The notes under the pieces were generated by a model, which saw only the letters and a program-made list of their open reading frames with translations, searched no databases and had not been told where the DNA came from. Below, in pieces: positions 42,427 to 49,996 of a DNA stretch of 64,000 nucleotides. Source of the stretch: Mucilaginibacter rubeus (GTDB lineage: Bacteria; Bacteroidota; Bacteroidia; Sphingobacteriales; Sphingobacteriaceae); the NCBI RefSeq assembly GCF_014643835.1, contig NZ_BMKD01000007.1, positions 186,001-250,000 of the forward strand. Direction: 5' to 3'. A program made the position numbers and the translations under genes. Positions within the stretch are counted from its first letter, which is position 1. Every line of letters begins with the position of its first letter.

Positions 42427-42999
42427 ATGCAGCCAAAAGAAATTTTAAAAGAGCACGTAAGCAAAACCGCCTCCCTAACCGACGAGCAGTTCGATTATTT
42501 CTTTTCGCATTTTACCTACAAAACATTCAAAAAAGGGCAAACTATAATCGGGGAGGGTGATAAAGTAGACTGTGAGTATTTCGTACTTTCGGGCTATCTG
42601 AAGTCGTTTTTTATTAACGACGACATGAAAATGTTCATCCTGCAGTTTGCTATGCCTACCTGGTGGGCTTCAGATTATAACGCGCTTTACAGCGGCGAGC
42701 GCGCTACAATTAGCCTGGATTGTATTACGGATGCCGAAGTACTTTGCCTCACCGGTCACGATCGCGAAAAGCTTTGTAATGAAATTCACGCAAGCGAGCA
42801 CTTTTTTCGCTGGCGTACCAACAGGGGCTATGTAGCTGCTCAAAAAAGGCTGCTGTCATTTATGAATAACAACGCCAGGCATCGTTATGAAGAGCTGCTG
42901 GCGCAGTACCCTACCTTGTACAATGTGGTTCCTAAACAATTAATAGCCTCATACTTAGGCGTTTCAAGGGAAACATTGAGCCGTTTATACCATTCTTAA
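42427..42999 (+). CDS. Crp/Fnr family transcriptional regulator
   Basis: A 190-residue regulator with a cyclic-nucleotide-type sensor domain (FKKGQTIIGEGDKVDCEYFVLSGYLKSFF) and a C-terminal helix-turn-helix (VPKQLIASYLGVSRETLSRLYHS) that ends almost at the recognition helix. It lacks an N-terminal cysteine cluster. It lies 110 bp upstream of yceI, and two perfect TGTGA-N6-TCACA sites fill the gap, so it probably controls the yceI operon. Confidence 0.9.
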   Translation: MQPKEILKEHVSKTASLTDEQFDYFFSHFTYKTFKKGQTIIGEGDKVDCEYFVLSGYLKSFFINDDMKMFILQFAMPTWWASDYNALYSGERATISLDCITDAEVLCLTGHDREKLCNEIHASEHFFRWRTNRGYVAAQKRLLSFMNNNARHRYEELLAQYPTLYNVVPKQLIASYLGVSRETLSRLYHS

Positions 43000-43001
43000 A
43001 A

Positions 43002-43054
43002 TGTGACGTACATCACATAAATAAAGCGGTGTTTCAATTGTGATGTAGGTCACA
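43002..43054 (+). promoter_or_regulatory. Two CRP-like operator sites upstream of yceI
   Basis: TGTGA-CGTACA-TCACA (43002-43017) and TGTGA-TGTAGG-TCACA (43039-43054) both match the classical Crp half-sites perfectly. Their centres are 37 bp apart; the nearer lies about 43 bp before the expected start of transcription, typical of activation. Confidence 0.75.
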
Positions 43055-43076
43055 TAGTTTCCAGGCCATTAGTCCC

Positions 43077-43084
43077 CAACTTTG
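43077..43084 (+). promoter_or_regulatory. Putative -7 box of the yceI operon
   Basis: CAACTTTG has one mismatch to TAnnTTTG and lies 24 bp before the yceI start codon, downstream of the two CRP-like sites. Confidence 0.4.
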
Positions 43085-43108
43085 TATCGTCATTAAAGAC
43101 ATAACAAA

Positions 43109-43642
43109 ATGGAAACTCAAAAATTTGAAATCATCAGCGCAAAAAGTAACATCGACTGGATTGGTCGTAAGGTTACAGGCGCACACAATGGTACCATCGC
43201 TATAAAAGAAGGTTCTTTAACTTTTGCAGATGGACAATTAACCGGCGGTAAATTCGATATCGACACCACCTCTATTAAAATTCTTGACATAACTGACCCG
43301 GCTACCAACGCCCAGTTTGCTGGCCACCTTGCTTCCGACGACTTCTTTAATTCAGAAAATTATCCCGAAGCCCAATTTGTGGTTACTGCGATCAACAAAG
43401 GTAGCAACGGCACTTATCGGATCACCGGCGACCTGACCATAAAAGGCATCACTCATTCCGTAAGTTTTGACGCGCAGGTTGCTACCGCAGCCGATACGGT
43501 AAGCGCAACCGGTAAAGTTGTGGTCGACCGTACCAAATATGGTATGAGGTTTCGTTCCGGAAACTTTTTTAAAGACCTGGGCGATACACTTATCTACAAT
43601 GATTTTGACCTGAATGTAAACATAACCGCAAAAGCTGTTTAA
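43109..43642 (+). CDS. YceI family protein
   Basis: A 177-residue lipocalin-like YceI protein that binds isoprenoid-type lipids in its relatives. It begins FEIISAKSNIDWIGRKVTGAHNGTIAIKEGSL and includes FFNSENYPEAQFVVTAI, TYRITGDLTIKGITHSVSFDA and VDRTKYGMRF. There is no signal peptide, so this copy is cytoplasmic. First gene of a likely operon with a tautomerase and an SDR, under the tandem CRP-like sites. Confidence 0.92.
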   Translation: METQKFEIISAKSNIDWIGRKVTGAHNGTIAIKEGSLTFADGQLTGGKFDIDTTSIKILDITDPATNAQFAGHLASDDFFNSENYPEAQFVVTAINKGSNGTYRITGDLTIKGITHSVSFDAQVATAADTVSATGKVVVDRTKYGMRFRSGNFFKDLGDTLIYNDFDLNVNITAKAV

Positions 43643-43669
43643 AACAGCTTTTGCTTAAAAACTAAAGCC

Positions 43670-43888
43670 ATGCCATACGTAAAAATTGAACTGACCCGCG
43701 AAGGTGTTACCCGCGAGCAGAAACAAATCCTGATAAAGGGTGTAACCGATTTAATTACCGATACCCTGAACAAAGACCCGCATTTAACCCATGTAGTGAT
43801 CAGCGAAATTGAGCTGGATGATTGGGGATATGCCGGCGAACAGACATCAGTATTAAGAGAAAGAGGCATCACTGCCGACAAGAAGTAA
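43670..43888 (+). CDS. 4-oxalocrotonate tautomerase family protein
   Basis: A 72-residue tautomerase. Pro follows the initiator Met (MPYVKIELTREGVTREQKQ), the catalytic N-terminal base of the family once Met is removed. The body (LIKGVTDLITDTLNKDPHLTHVVISEIELDDWGYAGEQ) matches the ~70-residue 4-OT group. It lies 27 bp after yceI and 4 bp before the SDR gene. Substrate unknown. Confidence 0.9.
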   Translation: MPYVKIELTREGVTREQKQILIKGVTDLITDTLNKDPHLTHVVISEIELDDWGYAGEQTSVLRERGITADKK

Positions 43889-43892
43889 AACA

Positions 43893-44627
43893 ATGAAAAA
43901 GCAAACAATAATCGTTACCGGAGCATCATCCGGTATCGGTAAAGAAATAGCCCGTTATTTTTTAGAAAAGGGCGATAACGTAGTCATTAACTCAACAACT
44001 GCCGATAAACTGGAAGCTGTTTACCAGGAGTTGGGGGCTGGCGATAACCTGGCCATGGTTGTCGGAAACGTAAGCGATAAAGCCACAGGCGAAAAGCTGG
44101 CCCAAACAGCTCTTGATAAATTTGGAAGCGTAGATGTGCTGATTAACAACGCCGGTATTTTTGAAACCAGGCCGTTCCTTGAAGTTGATGAAGCCTACCT
44201 CGACCGTTTTTTAAACACCAACCTTAAAGGTACTTACTTCACCACCCAGGCCGCGATTCCACAAATGCTTAAACAGCATGATGGTGTGGTGATCAATATA
44301 GGTACGCCATTGGTTAACCATGCCCTTGGAGGTGTGCCCATTACAGCACAAATGGCATCAAAAGGCGCTATACACGCGCTTACTATACAACTGGCCGGTG
44401 AGTTTGGTAAAGATAATATCCGGGTAAATACTATTGCGCCCGGTACTATCCGTACCCCAATGCACGGTGATGATGCCGACCAAAGCGCAGGATTACACCT
44501 GCTGAACCGGGTGGGCGAAGTTGAGGACGTAGCCCAAATGGTGTACGCCGTTGCCAAAAACAATTTCATCAGCGGGGCCATTATCAATGTTGATGGAGGC
44601 ATGGCGGCAGGCCATAATTTAAATTGA
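43893..44627 (+). CDS. Short-chain dehydrogenase/reductase lacking the catalytic Tyr
   Basis: A 244-residue Rossmann protein of the classical SDR family: cofactor motif TGASSGIGKEIA, NNAG motif (LINNAGIFETRPF), and PGTIRTPMHGDD. In the YxxxK position the sequence reads QMASK (ITAQMASKGAI), so the catalytic Tyr is Gln while the Lys is kept. The Ser region (INIGTPLVNHALGG) is also unusual. Either it uses another residue or it is not a dehydrogenase. It is co-transcribed with the tautomerase and YceI. Confidence 0.88.
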   Translation: MKKQTIIVTGASSGIGKEIARYFLEKGDNVVINSTTADKLEAVYQELGAGDNLAMVVGNVSDKATGEKLAQTALDKFGSVDVLINNAGIFETRPFLEVDEAYLDRFLNTNLKGTYFTTQAAIPQMLKQHDGVVINIGTPLVNHALGGVPITAQMASKGAIHALTIQLAGEFGKDNIRVNTIAPGTIRTPMHGDDADQSAGLHLLNRVGEVEDVAQMVYAVAKNNFISGAIINVDGGMAAGHNLN

Positions 44628-44651
44628 GTGTAAAATTCTTTTAGCAATTGC

Positions 44652-44680
44652 ATTATGCCTTGCTTAGCGGCAGGCATAAT
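44652..44680 (+). terminator. Hairpin after the SDR gene
   Basis: ATTATGCCT / AGGCATAAT gives a perfect 9-bp stem with an 11-base loop in the 72-bp gap between the SDR and NTF2-like genes. The T-run is weak, so it may be a REP-like hairpin or leaky terminator. Confidence 0.45.
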
Positions 44681-44699
44681 GTTTAATTTATCAATAAAA

Positions 44700-45077
44700 A
44701 TGGAAACTAACGATCAAAGCAAAGCTGCCATTGAACAGGCGCTTGAAAATTACTACTTCAAAGGGATTTATGAAGGTAATTTAGATTTGTTAAACCAGGT
44801 AATGAATACCGGCACCTTGCTTTTTGGCGATGCAAAAGGACAGCCTTATGCCAAAACATTGGATGTTTATTTGGATGGGGTAAAAAACAGGGTAAGCCCT
44901 AAGGATTCGGGCAAACCATTTAACGGGAAAATCATTTCTGTTAAAGTGGTAAATTCAATTGCCGTTGCCGAAGTACAGGTAAAAATGTATGATTTTAATT
45001 ACCATGAGTTTTTGTCATTCCATAAACTCGGCGGCAAGTGGCTCATTGTAAATAAAATGATCAGCGATACGAATTAA
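44700..45077 (+). CDS. NTF2-like (lumazine-binding-type) protein
   Basis: A 125-residue NTF2-fold protein: IEQALENYYFKGIYEGNLDLLNQVM at the start, AKTLDVYLDGV and VAEVQVKMYDFNYHEFLSFHKLGGKWLIVNKMI at the end, as in the putative lumazine-binding family. The ATG at 44700 is used because the upstream codons belong to the hairpin region. It may be a small enzyme or binding protein linked to the SDR/tautomerase operon. Confidence 0.85.
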   Translation: METNDQSKAAIEQALENYYFKGIYEGNLDLLNQVMNTGTLLFGDAKGQPYAKTLDVYLDGVKNRVSPKDSGKPFNGKIISVKVVNSIAVAEVQVKMYDFNYHEFLSFHKLGGKWLIVNKMISDTN

Positions 45078-45150
45078 TTTCGTTTCAGTGATAAATTGAC
45101 CTATAGTCTTCCGTCAGAAGTTGTAAGCTCTAAGTGCAGAAAAAGAAAAT

Positions 45151-45175
45151 CAGACTTGTGACTTCAGACTTAGTA
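45151..45175. repeat. Short ACTT-containing repeat
   Basis: Three ACTT units (AGACTTGTG, ACTTCAG, ACTTAGTA) in tandem, ending in the same GACTTAGTA found in the intergenic repeat at 1427-1465. Confidence 0.4.
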
Positions 45176-45197
45176 CTATCCACTTAATACTAAAATC

Positions 45198-46274
45198 ATG
45201 TGGTATAACACAAAAGCATCGGAAATGCTGGGTATTGATTACCCGATTTTACAAGGGCCTTTTGGCGGTAATTTATCGTCGGTTGAATTGGTAGCCGCGG
45301 TATCAAATGCAGGCGGACTGGGCGGTTATGGGGCTTATACCCTAAATGCCCCCGAAATCGCGGCGGTTGATAAACAGATCAGGGCCGCAACCAACAAGCC
45401 ATATAATATCAACCTGTGGGTTTCGGAAACAGACGCGCCGAACGGTGAAGCTACTGATGAGCAGTTTGAACAGGCAGCACAATTGTTTAAACCTTATTTT
45501 GACGAAGCCGGGATCCCGTTGCCCGCTAAACCGGCTCCGTTTAAATTACGATTTGAAAACCAGTTGCAGGTGATCTTTGATCTGCGACCAAAAGTATTCA
45601 GCTTTATGTTTGGCACCCTACCTGCGGATGTTTTGGAGCAATGCCGCAGACTGGGTATTGTTACTGTTGGTGCTGCTACCACATTGGATGAAGCTATAGC
45701 TTTAGAAGCCACCGGGGTAGATATGATAATTGCGTCGGGCTTTGAGGCGGGCGGCCACAGACCATCATTTCTCGCCCCTGCCGAAGCTTCAACTACAGGC
45801 ACTTTTGTGTTACTTCAGCTGATAAAAGATAAAGTTAAAACACCTGTTATTGCCGCCGGTGGCATTGCCAGCGGCAGAGGAGTAGCAGCAGCTTTAACAT
45901 TAGGTGCCGATGCTGCACAGATAGGGACTGCTTTTTTGGCCGTTGATGAATCGGGTGCACTTCCCGTCCACAGGCAAATGCTGTTCTCAGATGCAGCGAA
46001 ATATACTACCTTGTCCCGCGCGTTTACAGGCAGGCTTGGCCGGGGTATTACCAGCAGGATTGCTAAAGACCTGGCCGGAAAGGAAGCCGGATTTTTACCC
46101 TTCCCCCTCCAAACAACTTTTATGTCGCCGTTAAGGAAAGCCGCGCTTGAGCAGCAAAAATGGGATATGATTTTGTTTTGGGGCGGACAGATAGCGCCAA
46201 TATTAAAACACACCAAAGCAGCCGCGTTGATGCAATCATTAATTGAAGACACTACTAAAATTATGAACCCATGA
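45198..46274 (+). CDS. Nitronate monooxygenase (2-nitropropane dioxygenase-like)
   Basis: A 358-residue FMN-dependent TIM-barrel enzyme of the NMO family, oxidising nitronates to carbonyl compounds and nitrite. Visible motifs are LGIDYPILQGPFGG at the start, SNAGGLGGYGAY, the FMN/substrate stretch DMIIASGFEAGGHRPSF with the catalytic His in AGGH, and PVIAAGGIASGRGVAAALTLGADAAQIGTAFL. It overlaps the MBL hydrolase by 4 bp. It likely detoxifies propionate-3-nitronate or similar compounds. Confidence 0.92.
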   Translation: MWYNTKASEMLGIDYPILQGPFGGNLSSVELVAAVSNAGGLGGYGAYTLNAPEIAAVDKQIRAATNKPYNINLWVSETDAPNGEATDEQFEQAAQLFKPYFDEAGIPLPAKPAPFKLRFENQLQVIFDLRPKVFSFMFGTLPADVLEQCRRLGIVTVGAATTLDEAIALEATGVDMIIASGFEAGGHRPSFLAPAEASTTGTFVLLQLIKDKVKTPVIAAGGIASGRGVAAALTLGADAAQIGTAFLAVDESGALPVHRQMLFSDAAKYTTLSRAFTGRLGRGITSRIAKDLAGKEAGFLPFPLQTTFMSPLRKAALEQQKWDMILFWGGQIAPILKHTKAAALMQSLIEDTTKIMNP

Positions 46275-47020
46275 AAAGCGAAGTTAATGTAACCTACCTG
46301 GGTGGACCAACCATCATTTTGGAGATCGGCGGCTTAAGGCTTATGACCGACCCTACGCTTGACCCCGCGGGTGAGCAGTTCATGATCAACGATAAGCCTG
46401 CTTACCATAAAACCGAAGGCCCGGCTACTACCGACATCGGTAAAATAGATGTGGTTTTACTAAGCCATGACCAGCACGGCGATAATCTTGACCATGCCGG
46501 CCGGGAACTGCTGAAACAGGTTGATAAAACATTAACCACCCAAATAGGAGCCGAAAGATTAGGCGGCAATGCCCTTGGCCTGGCTCCATGGGAAAGTATT
46601 GCGCTTAACGATGAAGTAGTTATAACCGGCACCCCTGCAAGACACGGCCCGGCAGGCAGCGAAAAACTTACCGGTGATGTAACGGGTTTTATTATAACTA
46701 TTGCCGGGCTCCAGATCTATATTACCGGGGATACCGTGTTTTATGATGGCGTAAAGGAGGTTGCAGAAAAATTTAAACCTCAATATGTATTCATTTTTGC
46801 CGGGGCAGCCAAACCCCGCGGCCCGTTCAACGTAACTATGGGTACTAATGATGCTATTGATACCGCCTTTGCCTTTCCTGATGCTACAATCATTCCGGTG
46901 CATTTTGAGGGCTGGTCGCATTATACCGAAACGGGCGAGATGCTGCAGCAATCATTTAACGCGCTGGGCATTGGCGGTCAGCTCAGGATTTTACAGCCGG
47001 GCGTAAAAACAAATTTATAA
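46271..47020 (+). CDS. MBL-fold metal-dependent hydrolase
   Basis: A 249-residue metallo-beta-lactamase-fold protein related to the UlaG/UPF0173 group. The metal motif reads VVLLSHDQHGDNLDHAGREL (HxxxHxDxLDH), with further ligands in ARHGPAGSEKL, YITGDTVFYDG and IIPVHFEGWSHY. It lacks a signal peptide. It is translationally coupled (ATGA) to the nitronate monooxygenase, so it may act on the same compounds. Confidence 0.88.
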   Translation: MKSEVNVTYLGGPTIILEIGGLRLMTDPTLDPAGEQFMINDKPAYHKTEGPATTDIGKIDVVLLSHDQHGDNLDHAGRELLKQVDKTLTTQIGAERLGGNALGLAPWESIALNDEVVITGTPARHGPAGSEKLTGDVTGFIITIAGLQIYITGDTVFYDGVKEVAEKFKPQYVFIFAGAAKPRGPFNVTMGTNDAIDTAFAFPDATIIPVHFEGWSHYTETGEMLQQSFNALGIGGQLRILQPGVKTNL

Positions 47021-47033
47021 GCAATTACTGGTA

Positions 47034-48296
47034 TCATTCCCGCTCGTGGCCGGTAATTTGGGGTTCTGATAAAATTTCGGGTTCTTCAATTGATGCAACC
47101 ACCTTTTTAGCGGCGCGCTCTGTAGCAAATGATGCAACCACGCAGGTAACCAGTATCAATATAATGGTGCCGTTCAGGATATTGTCGTCAATAATCTGCG
47201 CCTTGTATCCCACTAAAATAATGGCAAGGGTAGCCGCGGCATGTGCACTGCTTAAACCAAAAATGAGGTTACGCTGTATACCCGAATATTTGAATATTTT
47301 TTGGGTAGATAATGCCGCCAGCCATTTACCCAGCAAGGCTCCAAGCGTTAAGCTTACTGCCACAATGGTAGCCTGCGGTCCGCGGCCCAGCACACGCAAA
47401 TCAACCAGCATACCTACACTAATCAGGAAGAATGGAATAAATATGGCATTACCCACAAAATCGATCCTGCTCATTAAGGTTGATGACTGCTGTACCGCTT
47501 TATTTAAAGCAAGCCCCGCCACAAAGGCCCCAATAATGGGTTCAACCCCAGCCAGCTGGGATAAAAAGGCCGACACAAACACAATAAAAAGCACAAACAC
47601 ATATGGCAGTGTTTTACTATCGCGATAGCGGTTAAAAAACCAGTTTGCCAGCGGCGGGATCAGCACAAACATGATGAACGCGAATATCGAAAGCGAAATC
47701 ATCAGCTGCAGCCAGAAGCCGAACCCCAGTCCCCCATCCTTAGCGCCCATAATTACAGGCAGCAAAATCAGTACGGCGGTATCGGTCAATATAGTGCCCC
47801 CTACACTTATGGCGACGGCCTCATTTTTTGCGACGCCATATTTGCTCACTATGGGATAGGCCACCAGTGTATGCGTGGCAAACATACTGGCCGTTAAGGC
47901 CGATGTTATTAACGAATAACCGAGCGCATAATAACAAATAGGAAAACCGATCAGTATTGGGATGCAGAAAGTAAAGAAGCCAAACACAAAGCTTTTATGT
48001 TTCTTCTGCTTAAACTCGTTCAGATCAAGCTCGATGCCGGCAATGAACATAATATAGAGCAGCCCGATGGTAGAGAACAGCTCAACCGCCGAGTTTTTGG
48101 TGAGCAGGTTTAACCCATGCGGACCAACCGCTATGCCAGCCATAATAAAACCCACAATACCCGGAATTTTGAACTTGCCCATGATGATTGGAGCAAGTAA
48201 TATGATCAACAATATCAGCGAAAAAACAAGTACCGGGTTACTAAACGGCAGCTCAAGCTGTTGTGTTAACCGGCCCAGGATATCGGCATTATGCAT
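47034..48296 (-). CDS. Kef-type cation:proton antiporter (CPA2)
   Basis: A 420-residue membrane protein with about 12-13 helices of the Na+/H+ exchanger fold: FKIPGIVGFIMAGIAVGPHGLNLL, GIELDLNEFKQKKHKS, and AGVEPIIGAFVAGLALNKAV with the acidic ion-binding area. There is no TrkA-N domain, unlike KefB/KefC; the tail after the last helix is short and acidic. Likely exchanges K+ or Na+ for H+. A perfect -7 box ends 4 bp before the start codon. Confidence 0.91.
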   Translation of the reverse strand: MHNADILGRLTQQLELPFSNPVLVFSLILLIILLAPIIMGKFKIPGIVGFIMAGIAVGPHGLNLLTKNSAVELFSTIGLLYIMFIAGIELDLNEFKQKKHKSFVFGFFTFCIPILIGFPICYYALGYSLITSALTASMFATHTLVAYPIVSKYGVAKNEAVAISVGGTILTDTAVLILLPVIMGAKDGGLGFGFWLQLMISLSIFAFIMFVLIPPLANWFFNRYRDSKTLPYVFVLFIVFVSAFLSQLAGVEPIIGAFVAGLALNKAVQQSSTLMSRIDFVGNAIFIPFFLISVGMLVDLRVLGRGPQATIVAVSLTLGALLGKWLAALSTQKIFKYSGIQRNLIFGLSSAHAAATLAIILVGYKAQIIDDNILNGTIILILVTCVVASFATERAAKKVVASIEEPEILSEPQITGHERE

Positions 48297-48300
48297 GCCG

Positions 48301-48308
48301 CAAATTTA
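48301..48308 (-). promoter_or_regulatory. -7 box next to the antiporter start codon
   Basis: TAAATTTG on the minus strand perfectly matches TAnnTTTG and ends 4 bp before the ATG, suggesting a leaderless mRNA, as for the LytS gene at 24620. Confidence 0.4.
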
Positions 48309-48320
48309 ACACATAATAGC

Positions 48321-49622
48321 TTATTTTCTTCGGTCGATAAATTTAACCGGCTTGCGTACCGCTTCAGGGAATTGTAGTTTCTGCATTTCGTCGGCTTTAA
48401 GATAAGTGATATGCGGGCTTACCCTTAAGCGGGCCTGCAAATTAGCGCGGATCTTACGGTCACATTCATCAGTGTAATTGACGGGTAGCAGATGCAGCAG
48501 CACTTCGTCCATACCTATCTCATTCGAGTACACTTCGGCTACAAAATCTTTGATCTCTTCCATGCCATTCAGCAAATCAAACAACGCCGGAGGGTAAAGT
48601 GTAGTACCTTTAAACTTGATCATCTGCTTTTTACGGCCAACGATAGATGACAGCCTGATACTGGTACGCCCGCAGGCACAGAGCTCATCAAAATAATGGC
48701 AGATATCTCCTGTTTTATAGCGCAGCAGCGGCATCCCTTCAACGCCAAGCGTGGTAATGGTCACCTCCCCCGATTCACCCGGAGCAACGGGGTTGTTGTG
48801 CTCATCCAATACCTCAACAATCAATAGCTCCGGTTGATGATGGCCGCCCCTGCCCTCGCCGCATTCTGTAAAGGCAGTTTGCATTTCCGTAGAGGCATAG
48901 GTTGAATACAGTTTGATATCCCAGGCTTCGGTGATCTTTTGACCTAAAATATTCAGGCTGAAATCAGTATTGCGGATATTCTCACCAATACAAACCGCCT
49001 TTTTAACTGACGATGCATTGATATCGATGTGATGCTCCTGTGCAAACTGGATCAGCTTTAAAATGAACGATGGTACGGCTACGATTGCTGTAGGTTTTAA
49101 CCTCAAAATAGTTTCCCATTGTAACGATGGCACACCCGGTCCTAAACGGATAATGCCCGCCCCTATTTTGCGGATGCCCGAATAATAGGCCATTCCGGCC
49201 ATAAACTGCCTGTCGAGCGTGAGCATGAGTTGGTACAGGTCAGCCGCCGAGCCATCGGCACAGGTAAAAGAATTGTACTCGTTATAAGCTAAACGCTCAA
49301 GATCATTTTCAGTAAGGGCAATAGTTACCGGGCTGCCTAAAGTGCCGGAGGTGGAACTGTACTCAATGATCTTGCCCCTATCCACACATAAAAAATCGTC
49401 GTTGCGTTTTTGCAGGTCTTCTTTGGTGGTGGTCGGGATCAAACGCAGGTCATCGAGCGTTTTGACCTGGTTGATATCAATATGATGCTGTGCAAACAGG
49501 TCTTTATAAAAAGGCGAATTTTGGCTGAGGTAAGTCAGCAACTCTTGCAGCTTTTGCTCCTGGTATTTTACAACCTCATGTTTGGGTTGGAGTGCTAATG
49601 GTTCAAGGTGTTGTGTTATCAC
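48321..49622 (-). CDS. Adenylate-forming acyl/aryl ligase of pigment cluster
   Basis: A 433-residue phenylacetate-CoA-ligase-type adenylating enzyme. It has the phosphate-binding loop EYSSTSGTLGSPV, the acyl-adenylate motifs YASTEMQTAF and RYKTGDICHYF, a Cys-rich stretch (HYFDELCACGRTSIRL) typical of PaaK relatives, and the hinge/C-terminal part VGRKKQMIKFKGTTLYPPALFDLL. In this setting it probably activates 4-coumarate from the ammonia-lyase and loads it on CoA or ACP as starter of a flexirubin/aryl-polyene chain. It overlaps acpS by 4 bp and is the last gene of the minus-strand operon. Confidence 0.88.
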   Translation of the reverse strand: MITQHLEPLALQPKHEVVKYQEQKLQELLTYLSQNSPFYKDLFAQHHIDINQVKTLDDLRLIPTTTKEDLQKRNDDFLCVDRGKIIEYSSTSGTLGSPVTIALTENDLERLAYNEYNSFTCADGSAADLYQLMLTLDRQFMAGMAYYSGIRKIGAGIIRLGPGVPSLQWETILRLKPTAIVAVPSFILKLIQFAQEHHIDINASSVKKAVCIGENIRNTDFSLNILGQKITEAWDIKLYSTYASTEMQTAFTECGEGRGGHHQPELLIVEVLDEHNNPVAPGESGEVTITTLGVEGMPLLRYKTGDICHYFDELCACGRTSIRLSSIVGRKKQMIKFKGTTLYPPALFDLLNGMEEIKDFVAEVYSNEIGMDEVLLHLLPVNYTDECDRKIRANLQARLRVSPHITYLKADEMQKLQFPEAVRKPVKFIDRRK

Positions 49623-49996
49623 TGTTCAATAATTACCACGGCCGATGCCATTGTTTTTAAATGGGTTAATGATACGGAAATTTTTAACGGCCCGTTACGG
49701 TTAATCACTCCCGCGCTTTCGCCAGTAGGTTCTAAAATGGGCTTGCCGTTTTCATCATTGCTGATCTCAATTTCGCTAAAAGCGGTATCTTTTAGCCAGC
49801 CCGTACCTAATGCTTTAAAAAAAGCCTCTTTAGCGGCGAAGCGGGCGGCATAATGCTGATACTTATTGGTCTTGCTCTCACAATAGGCTATCTCCTTTGC
49901 CGAAAAAACCAGCTCACGAAAACCTTGTTCTTTAGCAATACTGCTTTGCACACGCTCCACCTCTATCATATCAATACCTACACCTAAAACTGTCAT
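49619..49996 (-). CDS. acpS: Holo-ACP synthase (4'-phosphopantetheinyl transferase)
   Basis: A 125-residue AcpS-type transferase with VGIDMIEVERV, SAKEIAYCESK and RFAAKEAFFKALGTGW motifs (metal-binding Asp and Glu) and the VSLTHLKTMASAVVI tail. It moves phosphopantetheine from CoA to the Ser of ACP. It overlaps its neighbours by 4 bp on each side within the pigment operon, so it is probably dedicated to the cluster's ACP; the chromosome may hold a separate housekeeping acpS. Confidence 0.93.
   Translation of the reverse strand: MTVLGVGIDMIEVERVQSSIAKEQGFRELVFSAKEIAYCESKTNKYQHYAARFAAKEAFFKALGTGWLKDTAFSEIEISNDENGKPILEPTGESAGVINRNGPLKISVSLTHLKTMASAVVIIEQ

Noticed and set aside
46559-46951. 130-residue minus-strand frame in the MBL hydrolase gene
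   Set aside because: Shadow of the plus-strand coding sequence with no recognisable protein features.
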